A stretch of 64,000 nt of DNA from Enterococcus alishanensis (GCF_019218635.1 NZ_JAHUZB010000004.1:401352-465351), one strand, 5' to 3'. Numbered from the stretch's first letter, positions 26,037 to 34,492 are shown. The notes: generated from the letters alone by a model not told the origin. A program made the numbers and translations.

Positions 26037-27080
26037 TTAATACATACCAAAACTGAAGACATAAGCAATCGCTACTGCAGCTACACCAGTCAATACTCGG
26101 CTATATAAAATTGCCGGCACACCGACTTGAACTGTCTCAGGTTTTGCTTCACCTAATGTTAACCCAACTGGAATAAAGTCACAACCTACATGAGCATTAA
26201 TGGCAAATAATGCTGGCAATGCATACTGTACAGGAATTGATCCGTTTGCAATTTGTGTACCGATCAAAACACCGATAACCTGTGAAATAACCGCACCAGG
26301 TCCTAAGATTGGTGACAAGATTGGAATACTACAGATTAATGCTAAAGCCAACATTCCTGGTAGAGATCCCGCCAAAGGAGAAAGCACATTTGCAATCCAA
26401 TCGCCAATACCAGTGTAGTTGATAATCCCAATCATCATTGAAATAAACGCCATAAAAGGAATAATATTTTTCAAAAGCATATCAACCGCATCACGACCTG
26501 ATTGATAGAAGACACCCATCACGCCACCGATTCCGCGAGAAAAACGAACTAAAAAGCCATCTTTCTTCTCGTTATTAGCTTTGTAATCTGCCTTTGCTTT
26601 TGCATATTTCTCTTCAAATTTTTCTTCAATTTCTTCAGTTTCAGCCGCTGCATTAACTATCTCTTTTTCGGCTTGGGCAATTCCAGCACTTTGAACTTCT
26701 TCTACAGTAGCGCTATCTCTTAATTTTATATTATTTGGCTTCACACCAGAAACAAAAATATCTTCAGTAATATGCTTTGCCAAAGGGCCAGATGGTGATG
26801 AAGGCAATACATCAACCGTTGGGATCCGTTTCATGGGATAAACTCCGATTCGGGCTGTACCACCACAATCAATGACAGCACACATCATTTCTTCTTCTGG
26901 TACTTGGTTTTTAAAACCATCCCAAGCTTCTGCCCCACTTAAATCTGCAATTGCTTGCGCGACTGGATGAATCCCGCCACCCGTTACGGAAACAACTTTA
27001 TTTTTCTGATCAGTTGGTGTCAATTCCAATCCAACACCCCAACCATTACTTCCTGGTTCCACAAAAATTGTTTTGAACAT
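26037..27080 (-). CDS. srlE: PTS glucitol/sorbitol EIIB-EIIC2
   Basis: This 347-residue protein has the EIIB glucitol domain (residues 1-180, phospho-Cys in [12 protein letters not shown]) and a membrane portion (about 195-347, five or so helices). Together with srlA it forms the transport channel. The order gutM-srlA-srlE-srlB matches the classical gut operon. It follows srlA by 12 bases. Confidence 0.91.
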   Translation of the reverse strand: MFKTIFVEPGSNGWGVGLELTPTDQKNKVVSVTGGGIHPVAQAIADLSGAEAWDGFKNQVPEEEMMCAVIDCGGTARIGVYPMKRIPTVDVLPSSPSGPLAKHITEDIFVSGVKPNNIKLRDSATVEEVQSAGIAQAEKEIVNAAAETEEIEEKFEEKYAKAKADYKANNEKKDGFLVRFSRGIGGVMGVFYQSGRDAVDMLLKNIIPFMAFISMMIGIINYTGIGDWIANVLSPLAGSLPGMLALALICSIPILSPILGPGAVISQVIGVLIGTQIANGSIPVQYALPALFAINAHVGCDFIPVGLTLGEAKPETVQVGVPAILYSRVLTGVAAVAIAYVFSFGMY

Positions 27081-27092
27081 GTCAAGATCCTC

Positions 27093-27641
27093 CTAGCTAG
27101 CCACACTCTTGGCTGAATTTTTTTTCGACTCACGAGAAATTAAAAACTTAGTAATTTGTTCAGTGACTACGCCCCGCATAAATACGACGATCACACCGAC
27201 AATAAAATAGCGGACAGCCAAAGTCGATTGACTATAACCAGCTTGTGTCACCCCATTAGCAATACCTAAAAAGACAAATAACTCACCAGCATTTGCATAA
27301 GGAAACAATCCTGTTACCGGATGCAAGAAAGATACAACCGCATCATAAAAAGCAGGTTTTTCTTCTTCTTTAACAAATTTCCCAAAAGTATAAGCCATTG
27401 GATTAGTCAGCATCAAGACTGACAAAATCGGCATCACTGAGTAACGTAACACCATGTATTTCGAACAAAATCGAATTGCTCGGTCGACTCTTTCTTCACC
27501 AATAAAGGCAATTACTGAATAAGTGAAAGTCAGTAGAACAATCAATAACGGAACAATCCCCGTCATAAAACTTGTAAACTGCTCCCCGCCAGCTTCAAAT
27601 AATCCAATAAAATTTGTTCCGAACCATTCAATATACTTCAT
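27093..27641 (-). CDS. srlA: PTS glucitol/sorbitol EIIC
   Basis: This 182-residue membrane subunit shows the SrlA family pattern: GLFEAGGEQFTSFMTGIVP at the N-terminus, VLMLTNPMAYTFGKFV and FLHPVTGLFPYANAGELFVF. Four to five helices are visible. It follows gutM by 12 bases. Confidence 0.91.
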   Translation of the reverse strand: MKYIEWFGTNFIGLFEAGGEQFTSFMTGIVPLLIVLLTFTYSVIAFIGEERVDRAIRFCSKYMVLRYSVMPILSVLMLTNPMAYTFGKFVKEEEKPAFYDAVVSFLHPVTGLFPYANAGELFVFLGIANGVTQAGYSQSTLAVRYFIVGVIVVFMRGVVTEQITKFLISRESKKNSAKSVAS

Positions 27642-27653
27642 TATTTGTTCCTC

Positions 27654-28043
27654 CTAATTATTAGTAATCGCTTCCATTTTCCGTAGGTAGATGTTGCCCA
27701 ATAAGTTCTCTGTCTTAGATAGATGTTTCACTGTCTGCTGCTTTTCATAAAAATCTTTCAAATGCATATTTTGATAATTTTTCATTTCTCTAAAACCTGC
27801 AAAGATTGTCAACCCGCGGCAAATATAGCAGTGTTCAATTGTACCAGCTTCATTTATTACGATTGCCACAATTGTCTTTGACAGCCAACCCTTTGATACA
27901 TCCGTCTGTAGTTCAAAACCTGTCTGTCCAGCATATTCTTTAGTAATTTTACTAATAAAACGATTATAATTGCGGACTTGAATAAAACTGGTAAGTGACT
28001 GTAGCACCATCAAAAGCAACACGACGACCATTAATAAATTCAT
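27654..28043 (-). CDS. gutM: Glucitol operon activator GutM-like protein
   Basis: This 129-residue protein has an N-terminal membrane helix (LLMVVVLLLMVLQSL) and the GutM core (RNYNRFISKITKEYAG, then GTIEHCYICRGLTIFAGF). In Escherichia coli GutM acts as a co-activator of the gut operon; in Firmicutes its action is not well defined. It precedes srlA, as in other sorbitol operons. A hairpin terminator separates it from the oxidoreductase upstream. Confidence 0.82.
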   Translation of the reverse strand: MNLLMVVVLLLMVLQSLTSFIQVRNYNRFISKITKEYAGQTGFELQTDVSKGWLSKTIVAIVINEAGTIEHCYICRGLTIFAGFREMKNYQNMHLKDFYEKQQTVKHLSKTENLLGNIYLRKMEAITNN

Positions 28044-28062
28044 GACATTCCTCTTTTCTTTT

Positions 28063-28098
28063 AAAAAATGAAACAGAAGCGATGATCACTTCTGCTTC
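28063..28098 (-). terminator. Intra-operon terminator between oxidoreductase and gutM
   Basis: The 13-bp stem (28070-28082 and 28086-28098, one mismatch) is followed by ATTTTTT on the minus strand. It lies between genes that otherwise form one operon, so it should limit read-through into the transporter genes. Confidence 0.7.
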
Positions 28099-28118
28099 AC
28101 CAGAAATTCAACTTATTT

Positions 28119-29369
28119 TTATTCTGCAAAGGTTTGATCTTGCATTTTACGTAAACGATAAACAGTAGTTGATTCATCAATTTCAATATCATCATAAGTT
28201 AAGAACGTACCATCTTTAATATCACGTTTAGCTACAGAACTACCGCCAACTAAACCGATTGGCACATTTCCATTTTTCTTCATATCAGCATGTGTTTCTA
28301 GCACACCGCGGACACAATAACCACCGATACCATCGATTCTTTCACCAGCTTTGATATCTTTTTTCGCTACCGCTACTGTCTCAGAAATTGGTGCTCCCAT
28401 TGGCACAATTGCATGATCGTTTTCTAAAACTGCTCGAGCAATCGTTAATGGTGTTTCTAAACTAGCTAAATGGAACGGACGGTATAACAAGTGATGATCC
28501 CGTTCACCTTTTTTCATTAAGTAACTTAATTCGTGACGCACACCTTCGTTTTGACCTTTCACAATTACGAAGACACCTGGTGCTAAACCATCGACATATT
28601 CAACAACACCAAAGTTATCTAAAACTCCGCCATTTTCTTTTAAATCAAGTTTTTCTACTGTGCCATCTAAACCAGCTGAAATTCCGTGCATTCCAACTTT
28701 ATCTGGTACAAATCCAATCGCATTAGATAACAGATTCATTTCTGCCATAGTTTTTGTTCCATCTTGGAAAGCTGCCAACATATGACTAGACATCTTTTTA
28801 GCATCTGCTTCTGCTTGAGCTGAATCAGGATTTGCACTGACTTTCAACGCGTTATTTTTTCCTTTACCAGCAACTAAAACTTCCATACCCATTGTTTTAG
28901 CAAATTCAAATAATTGAGTTGTTACTGCCGGTTCGTCACCATCGGAACCAGTGTAAACTAAGCCAGCTGCATCATATAATTTTTTCATTAATGGGCCAAT
29001 GGTAATATCAATTTCAACATTTAATAGTACAATATGTTTTTTCGCAATTAAAGTTTCAAAAGAAATTTGTGCGCCAACTTCTGGAACACCTGTTGCATCA
29101 ACAATGATTTCAACTTTATCAGAGTGAATGACTTCTTTAAAATCTGTCGTAGTTAAAATATCAATTTTTTGAGCTGCACTCGCATTGTAAGCCTCAGCCG
29201 CACGTTTGGCGTTATCTAAATTAATATCACTGATTCCAGCAACAATCATTCCAGGAATTGTCGAAATTTGTGCAATCATTCCTGATCCCATTTGTCCTGC
29301 GCCGATTACACCTACTTTAATAGGATTGTTATTTTTTTCACGTTCAAGTAATTTGCCATAAAGTGTCAT
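28119..29369 (-). CDS. Rossmann-SAF domain oxidoreductase of the sorbitol-type PTS operon
   Basis: This protein of about 416 residues has an N-terminal NAD(P)-binding fold (KVGVIGAGQMGSGMIAQI, about residues 14-31), a homoserine-dehydrogenase-like middle, and a C-terminal SAF domain (AVAKKDIKAGERIDGIGGYCVRG, then DIKDGTFLTYDDIE). It is the first gene of the operon and takes the place where a short-chain sorbitol-6-phosphate dehydrogenase (SrlD) would be expected; no such enzyme is nearby. Members are often misnamed FlgA because of the SAF domain. Start at 29369 follows GGAGGG. It probably oxidises or epimerises the phosphorylated polyol, but the substrate is unknown. Confidence 0.78.
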   Translation of the reverse strand: MTLYGKLLEREKNNNPIKVGVIGAGQMGSGMIAQISTIPGMIVAGISDINLDNAKRAAEAYNASAAQKIDILTTTDFKEVIHSDKVEIIVDATGVPEVGAQISFETLIAKKHIVLLNVEIDITIGPLMKKLYDAAGLVYTGSDGDEPAVTTQLFEFAKTMGMEVLVAGKGKNNALKVSANPDSAQAEADAKKMSSHMLAAFQDGTKTMAEMNLLSNAIGFVPDKVGMHGISAGLDGTVEKLDLKENGGVLDNFGVVEYVDGLAPGVFVIVKGQNEGVRHELSYLMKKGERDHHLLYRPFHLASLETPLTIARAVLENDHAIVPMGAPISETVAVAKKDIKAGERIDGIGGYCVRGVLETHADMKKNGNVPIGLVGGSSVAKRDIKDGTFLTYDDIEIDESTTVYRLRKMQDQTFAE

Positions 29370-29389
29370 TATATTTCCCTCCAACTAAT

Positions 29390-29470
29390 TTTGTCATATG
29401 TCAATATGTTTGTCATATGTGTTTTACATGGATTAGTATAACATCGTTAAAAATATTGTCAACGCTTTCT
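29390..29470 (-). promoter_or_regulatory. Promoter, cre site and SorC-type operator of the polyol operon
   Basis: On the minus strand TTGACA (29457-29462) and TATACT (29435-29440) are 16 bp apart. A cre-like sequence (29457-29470, one mismatch) covers the -35. Downstream of the start lie two direct copies of ACATATGACAAA (29409-29420 and 29390-29401), 19 bp apart, fit for the SorC-family protein encoded at the end of the operon. Their downstream position suggests repression. Confidence 0.7.
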
Positions 29471-29637
29471 CCTAAATTTTTTTCACAAACTTTTTTTAGA
29501 AGCCATAAATTTTTGAAGAAAATCGATGGTAATAAGGGTTTCAATGGGTTTTAGTTTGTAAAAAATTATTATTTATATTGATGGATTTTTAAATGATTAA
29601 TGAATATTTTAATGTTATTTTCTTAATTCAAACTAAA

Positions 29638-29674
29638 AAATCGAAAAAAAAAGGAGTGGATTTCTCCACTCCTT
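29638..29674 (-). terminator. Terminator-like hairpin
   Basis: The perfect 10-bp stem AAGGAGTGGA/TCCACTCCTT is followed by nine T on the minus strand. It may be a second terminator behind the PAP2-LCP gene. Confidence 0.75.
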
Positions 29675-29933
29675 AAAAGTCTAACTTTTAGACTCAGTAT
29701 ATTTCTGTACGTATTTTTTGCCTTATATTTTTCAATAATTCAATTTGCTAAATTTTTTTCTCTAAGAAATTCTGGTATAAACACATTTCAAAATAGAATC
29801 TCTATATGCATACAACAATTACATATATAGTAAGATTGATTTTATTGTCCGCCTTTAGGTTATGCAAAACTATTAATTTACATCTAAAATTCAAAAAAGG
29901 TATTTTCATCTAATGAATACAAACAGTGTGAAA

Positions 29934-29965
29934 TAAAAGGGCCAAAATTTTTTATTTTTTGGCCC
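29934..29965 (-). terminator. Intrinsic terminator of the PAP2-LCP gene
   Basis: The 9-bp stem GGGCCAAAA/TTTTGGCCC (29939-29947 and 29957-29965) is followed by CTTTTATTT on the minus strand. It lies about 155 bases after the stop of the 30120 gene. Confidence 0.6.
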
Positions 29966-30119
29966 CTCTTCAATCTATATCCTACATCCATAGTTAGTTC
30001 ATGAGTTAAATTAGCTCGATGAATCGAGTTATTAATAGTTAATACACTCACCTTATATCCTCTTTAAAGTGAGTTATCGGATTGAACGCTTTTGTTATAG
30101 CTTCTTCTATGGAATATAA

Positions 30120-31730
30120 TTATTGATTTTGTTCATCCTGATTTGTATCAATATCCATCTGCTCTTTGATGGCATTTTCGACACGTTGGCGTTCGCTTTC
30201 TTCTACAAGTTGATAAGAAATTCCTTCAATTCCAGTCTCACCATCACCTGTGAAATCGTAGCCTTTTAATTGATCGGTTTTGATATTTTTTAGTGCAGGC
30301 GTGTATTGTTTTAACATGGACATCATTTGGTCAAAAGATAGATCAGTTTCTCCATTTTCACCAATAACGTCCAGAATTTCTTGATACTTTAGTAAGCTGT
30401 TAAAAGAAAGTAATTTGTCTGTTAATTGAATTAAAACTTCTCGTTGGCGACGTTGACGACCATAGTCCCCTTCTGGATCTTCATACCGCATACGTGCGTA
30501 CTGCAAAGCTTCCCATCCGCCTAAATGTTGCTTACCTTTTGGATAATGGATACCTTCAGCATCAAAGGCAAAGGCATTATTCACGGTAACACCACCGACA
30601 GCATCGCCAAGGTCCTTCATGGCATCCATATCAACAGAAAAGTAATGGTTGATAGGAATGTGTAAAATATTCTCTACCGTTTTGATTTGCATATCAGCAC
30701 CTCCGAAAACGTGGGCTGCATTGATTTTATTATATTCTCCATCAGTGCCTGCAATTTCTACATAATAATCTCGCGGAATACTAGTAATGGTTGTCTCTTT
30801 TAATTGATTGTTAACCGTGACCACCATTAAAGCATTGGAGCGATAATCCGTCTTCCGTTTTGAATCATTCGCAATTCCCATAATTAAGAAACTAACAGGT
30901 TCACCTTTAGCCAAATCTGGACTTTTAGTTGACGATTTTCGTGGTTTATACATTGTGTTCGCTGTTTTTTTTAAATTATGATACATGCTGACGCCGTAAG
31001 CTGATATAGACAGCGTTCCTAAAAATAAAAGAGTCAAACTGAATACTAGGAGTAAACTTTTTCTTTTACGATGATGTCGTCTACTCCGTTGCGTGATGTC
31101 TTCTTCTGCGAAAGTTTGTAAATAACGTTGATTCACAACACTGAACGAAAAGTTTACCCAGCTATAGCTTAGAAGCATACCCGCAATCACGTCACTAGGA
31201 TAGTGAACGCGGAGAAGGATTCTTCCTAAAACAATCAGAACAAGATAAGCAACTAAAAAAATTTTTATCCCTTTAGCTTTTTCAACTTTAAGATAAGTTA
31301 AAGTGATAAAAACCGTACAGACAAGGCACATTGCTAAGAGAGAATGCCCACTAGGGAAACTCGCGGAACTTCGATCGACTAGAGCACCTAAATCTGGTCG
31401 AGTTCGACCAATAATATGTTTAAAGACGCTCCCTAAAAAGCCTACAATTAAAAGGTTACTAACGGCCCAAAAGGCAAGAACTTTTTCTTTTTTCTGAAAA
31501 AGGTAAATCATAAGTAACAAGAAGAACAGGGACATTGGACCAATCGTTGCTGTTTTCGCCAGCAGATTGATAATCGTTAAAAGTGACGTATTTAATTGCC
31601 ATTTGATGTGATAGATTGCCTCGTCTATTTGTTGAAACCAATTTGGACTGGCAGCCACTAATAGCGTGAGGCAAGTAAAACAAATGGTTGTTATGGTGTA
31701 ACGTGGAATTTTTTTTTCTGATCTTTGCAT
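30120..31730 (-). CDS. PAP2 phosphatase-LCP transferase fusion protein
   Basis: This protein of about 536 residues joins two enzymes. Residues 1-215 form a five-to-six-helix PAP2 lipid phosphatase with all three motifs (KHIIGRTRP, FPSGHS, RVHYPSD), suited to hydrolyse undecaprenyl pyrophosphate. After an Arg/Lys-rich loop and another membrane helix (about 226-250) comes an extracellular LytR-CpsA-Psr domain (about 280-480, with FLIMGIAND, SIPRDYYVEI, INAAHVFGG and the RQRRQREVL arginines), which attaches wall teichoic acid or polysaccharide to peptidoglycan. Start at 31730 follows AAAGGGATTCTC. An M-box riboswitch lies in its leader, so Mg2+ shortage should raise its expression. Confidence 0.88.
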   Translation of the reverse strand: MQRSEKKIPRYTITTICFTCLTLLVAASPNWFQQIDEAIYHIKWQLNTSLLTIINLLAKTATIGPMSLFFLLLMIYLFQKKEKVLAFWAVSNLLIVGFLGSVFKHIIGRTRPDLGALVDRSSASFPSGHSLLAMCLVCTVFITLTYLKVEKAKGIKIFLVAYLVLIVLGRILLRVHYPSDVIAGMLLSYSWVNFSFSVVNQRYLQTFAEEDITQRSRRHHRKRKSLLLVFSLTLLFLGTLSISAYGVSMYHNLKKTANTMYKPRKSSTKSPDLAKGEPVSFLIMGIANDSKRKTDYRSNALMVVTVNNQLKETTITSIPRDYYVEIAGTDGEYNKINAAHVFGGADMQIKTVENILHIPINHYFSVDMDAMKDLGDAVGGVTVNNAFAFDAEGIHYPKGKQHLGGWEALQYARMRYEDPEGDYGRQRRQREVLIQLTDKLLSFNSLLKYQEILDVIGENGETDLSFDQMMSMLKQYTPALKNIKTDQLKGYDFTGDGETGIEGISYQLVEESERQRVENAIKEQMDIDTNQDEQNQ

Positions 31731-31833
31731 GAGAATCCCTTTCTTTTTTCCTTGAAAGAGGAGACTAAGCCAGCATTGATCGTAAATAAGCAATTGCTAC
31801 TTTCTAAAAAAGCAAACAGTACATCAATCGGTT

Positions 31834-31990
31834 CTCATCGTCTGAGCTTTAGCACTATCCAACGTAAAGATTTCTCTTAGCTATCTTTAGAAGAGCCTTA
31901 ATTCGACAATTCCTGTTTTACACATTGGTGTCTTTCGACATTTCTGCGCAATAGCCTATATTTGGATAGGAGCCTCACCTAACAAGGTTA
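31834..31990 (-). ncRNA. M-box (Mg2+) riboswitch in the PAP2-LCP leader
   Basis: Read on the minus strand, the sequence has the M-box core elements in order: GTTAGGTGAGGCTCCTAT, ATTGCGCAGAAATGTCGAAA, GACACCAATGTGT, AACAGGAATTGTCGAATTAA, and AGTGCTAAAGCTC with ACGATGAG at the end. It is about 75% identical to the copy at 32606 in inverted orientation. One helix changes from GCCCA/TGGGT to GCGCA/TGTGT with pairing kept through wobble pairs. No clear terminator follows, so control may act on translation or through a less obvious hairpin. The M-box represses when Mg2+ is bound. Confidence 0.88.
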
Positions 31991-32008
31991 TTTTATCTAA
32001 CTGCCAAA

Positions 32009-32038
32009 AGTATAGAATTAAGGTTGTATAGCTTTCAA
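32009..32038 (-). promoter_or_regulatory. Promoter of the riboswitch-controlled PAP2-LCP gene
   Basis: On the minus strand TTGAAA (32033-32038) and TATACT (32009-32014) are 18 bp apart. Transcription would start about 12 bases before the M-box aptamer. Confidence 0.65.
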
Positions 32039-32561
32039 TCATTTTGAGTAAGTTTATTTTTTTTTTAATTATTTCAATCGTATTATTGGAAAAGAATAAT
32101 GAATATATTGAAAAAAAACAATTTTCCGTCCACCAAAAAAATATTTACAAATGGTTACTTACTTTGACGGGAATGCATTCACGTTCTTCAATATTCTGTA
32201 AAACAGTTCCGATTACTTAATTTTGCTAAGAATTTTACATCATCAATTGTTTGGTCACTTATATTCTGAATTGTCACTACTTTACTCTCATCTTTTAACA
32301 AGTTCATGGTTATTACCAGTTATATATCTAAAGTCTGTAGAATATTTTTTTGTTATTATTTGATCATTTATTTATGTTTTTATAATTTTTATTCCATATC
32401 CAATTTTTTAAAAAATAAAAATTTTATTGTAATAGCAATTAATAGAAAAGAATAACTTAATATAAAAATAAAAACCCTTTGCAACACTATTTGACGGAGA
32501 GCCTATTAAATAAAGAATTAATAAGAATTTATCAGCTTTTTTTTAAGATTTTTCCAATTCG
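32039..32561. other. AT-rich divergent intergenic region
   Basis: About 520 bases between the two outward promoters. No gene or ribosome binding site was found. Short TTTGACGG sequences at about 32163 and 32490 repeat but were not assigned. Confidence 0.5.
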
Positions 32562-32590
32562 TTGTATCGGCAAAAGAAATAAATTAATAT
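32562..32590 (+). promoter_or_regulatory. Promoter of the riboswitch-controlled SEDS gene
   Basis: TTGTAT (32562-32567) and TAATAT (32585-32590) are 17 bp apart. The predicted start near 32597 lies about ten bases before the M-box aptamer. Confidence 0.7.
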
Positions 32591-32605
32591 GAACGCAATT
32601 AAATA

Positions 32606-32764
32606 AACTTGTTAGGTGAGGCTCCTATGTAAAAATAGGTTATTGCCCAGAAATATCGAAAGATACCAATGGGTCAAACAGGAATTGTCGAATTAAGGCT
32701 TTTTCAAATAACTAAGATATTTTTTCTTTACGTTGCATAGTGCTAAAACTCGAACGATGAGACA
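32606..32764 (+). ncRNA. M-box (Mg2+) riboswitch in the SEDS gene leader
   Basis: All conserved M-box blocks are present in order: GTTAGGTGAGGCTCCTATG, TATTGCCCAGAAATATCGAA, GATACCAATGGGTCAAACAG, GTCGAATTAAGG, and AGTGCTAAAACTCGAACGAT. A 23-bp intrinsic terminator follows at 32790-32812, and AACCTT (32764-32769) can pair with AAGGTT (32794-32799) to break it, giving a normal transcriptional OFF switch when Mg2+ is bound. M-boxes usually sit ahead of mgtE, mgtA or corA; the gene here is an FtsW/RodA-type protein. Confidence 0.92.
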
Positions 32765-32789
32765 ACCTTATAAAGGTCAAAATCTGTTC

Positions 32790-32812
32790 AAAAAAGGTTT
32801 TAGGCCTTTTTT
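32790..32812 (+). terminator. Riboswitch terminator
   Basis: The stem AAAAAAGG/CCTTTTTT with loop TTTTAGG ends in a T-run and lies between aptamer and ribosome binding site. It is the OFF-state expression platform of the M-box. Confidence 0.75.
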
Positions 32813-32877
32813 ATTTGGGTTACTTGTAGAATTGGTTATCAATTCCACCTAACTATCGTTTTAGGAGGAGAAATTGA

Positions 32878-34023
32878 ATGATCAAGAATAGAAAAATTGA
32901 CCTTGTTATTTTAGTTCCATATTTTATTTTATCTGTAATTGGGCTTTTAGAAATTTATAGTGCCAGTTCTTATAGACTGATGGTCACAGATGAATACTCG
33001 CTAAGCTTATTATATCGGCAATTTATATTTATTATAATAAGTTTGACAATAATAGGGGTAACCTTTTTTATAAAGCTTGAGTATTTGCTACACCCACTAT
33101 TTATTAAGGGAGGTTTAATAGTTTCATTTCTCCTTTTAATTATGGTAAAAGTCGGTTTTTTTGCTGTAACTGTCAATGGCGCACAGAGATGGATTTCGAT
33201 AGGAGGACTTCAGTTTCAACCATCTGAAATTATTGTTATATTTCTAATTTTATATTTAGCAAGTTATTTTAAAAATAAAAATATTACCAATGTAAAATTG
33301 ACTAAACCATTTATTATTACAGGGTTAGCTACTGGCTTAGTATTACTGCAACCTAAAATTTCTGGAGCATTTATGATTATAGTGATAGTCGCAGTAATCA
33401 TTTGGGCGGCAGCAATCCCTGTTGAAAAGGGAATAATGGGGATAGGTTTATTTTTAATGGGGATAATTTTAATAGCCTCTATTGTATTAATTTTAGGCGA
33501 AAACAATTTGTTGCCAACATTTTTTTCTCATGCTTATAATCGCATTTCTATAGTTCACAATCCTTTCTTAGATGAGCATGGATACGGATACCAAATGGCT
33601 AATTCTTACTATGCTTTATATAATGGTGGTTTTTTAGGACTTGGCTTAGGCAATAGTCTTACTAAGCAGGGATATCTACCAGAAGCAGAGACAGATTTTA
33701 TTTTTTCAATTATTAGTGAAGAATTGGGGTTGCTAGGTGCTATATTTGTCTTATTTTTAATTTTTGTAGTTTGCTTAAGGATTTTTCAAAAATCCATTCA
33801 ATGCAAAGATCAGCAACTGAGCTTAGTACTTATTGGATTTGGGACGCTGATACTTATCCAATCTAGTATCAATGTCGCCAGCGTCTTAGGATTAATTCCT
33901 ATGACAGGAGTACCATTACCCTTCGTAAGTTATGGAGGAACTAGTTATTTAATCCTATCTTTTGCCTTGGGTATTTGTTTAAATATTATATCTCGCAAAA
34001 ATCTCTATCTTCTAAAAGAATAA
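32878..34023 (+). CDS. SEDS family peptidoglycan polymerase (FtsW/RodA type)
   Basis: This 381-residue polytopic protein has about ten helices and the SEDS signature PFVSYGGTSYLILSFALGI near residue 345. NGAQRWISIGGLQFQPSEI (about 100-118) and the conserved region around GYQMANSYYALYNGGFLGLGLG match the family of lipid II glycosyltransferases. It is not next to a class B PBP or other division genes, so it is likely an extra paralogue, used under special conditions. TTAGGAGGAG lies before the ATG. An M-box riboswitch with terminator controls it, suggesting use in low Mg2+. FtsW and RodA cannot be told apart from this alone. Confidence 0.87.
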   Translation: MIKNRKIDLVILVPYFILSVIGLLEIYSASSYRLMVTDEYSLSLLYRQFIFIIISLTIIGVTFFIKLEYLLHPLFIKGGLIVSFLLLIMVKVGFFAVTVNGAQRWISIGGLQFQPSEIIVIFLILYLASYFKNKNITNVKLTKPFIITGLATGLVLLQPKISGAFMIIVIVAVIIWAAAIPVEKGIMGIGLFLMGIILIASIVLILGENNLLPTFFSHAYNRISIVHNPFLDEHGYGYQMANSYYALYNGGFLGLGLGNSLTKQGYLPEAETDFIFSIISEELGLLGAIFVLFLIFVVCLRIFQKSIQCKDQQLSLVLIGFGTLILIQSSINVASVLGLIPMTGVPLPFVSYGGTSYLILSFALGICLNIISRKNLYLLKE

Positions 34024-34028
34024 AATAA

Positions 34029-34177
34029 TGTAAGTCATAGTTGTCACCCATAAGGGATATCTAAAAATCTAGTCAGTAGTTTCAATTCTAAAAGCTTATT
34101 TTTTTATGGCTCCTATGACAGTAATCCGAACAAAAAAGAGAAATTACTTATTATTTAATATACACCTATGACTTACA
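34029..34177. repeat. MITE-like element with 16-bp inverted repeats
   Basis: TGTAAGTCATAGTTGT (34029-34044) and the inverted ACACCTATGACTTACA (34162-34177) match at 15 of 16 positions and frame 149 bases without a gene. Inside, at 34108-34140, lies a sequence close to the left end of the IS3-type element at 56268 (GGCTCYTATGnCAnTAATCC). It looks like an IS relic or a small non-autonomous element; no target duplication is clear. Confidence 0.5.
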
Positions 34178-34303
34178 CTGTAGAGAATAGAATAAATCCG
34201 TATTGGCAATGCTTTATTTGGAATAATAAGTGTTAATTTTGGGAATGAGAAGGGTAACCAGTGTAATTAGAAAAAGTATACTAATGTTTGTTTTGAAAAA
34301 AAT

Positions 34304-34326
34304 AGTTCTCGTTTCAAACGAGAACT
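34304..34326 (-). terminator. Terminator-like palindrome
   Basis: The perfect 11-bp stem AGTTCTCGTTT/AAACGAGAACT has a one-base loop and is followed by ATTTTTTT on the minus strand. No gene ends directly before it; it may back up the ohyA terminator. The remaining 34178-34580 region shows no gene. Confidence 0.55.
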
Positions 34327-34462
34327 AAAAGTAATAATAATCTATCATGTGATTGCATTTTTTAACTGTGGAAGATTAAAATATTACAGTTTGAATGGTT
34401 AAATACATGGGAGGCTGCCCAATCCATCAATAATTTTTTTTAAAAAATTCCCTGTTACTTTT

Positions 34463-34492
34463 AAAAAAACCGAAAAGAAAAATCCTTCTCGG
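34463..34492 (-). terminator. Intrinsic terminator of oleate hydratase
   Basis: The stem CCGAGAAG/CTTTTCGG (one wobble) is followed by seven T on the minus strand, about 90 bases after the ohyA stop. Confidence 0.7.

Larger units (their letters stand above)
29471..30119. other. Intergenic region without a recognised gene
   Basis: About 650 AT-rich bases contain only the two terminators at 29638-29674 and 29934-29965. No frame with a ribosome binding site was found. Confidence 0.5.

Noticed and set aside
28119..29369. SAF domain considered as flagellar protein FlgA
   Set aside because: The N-terminal NAD(P)-binding Rossmann fold and the polyol PTS context show an oxidoreductase; no flagellar genes are present.
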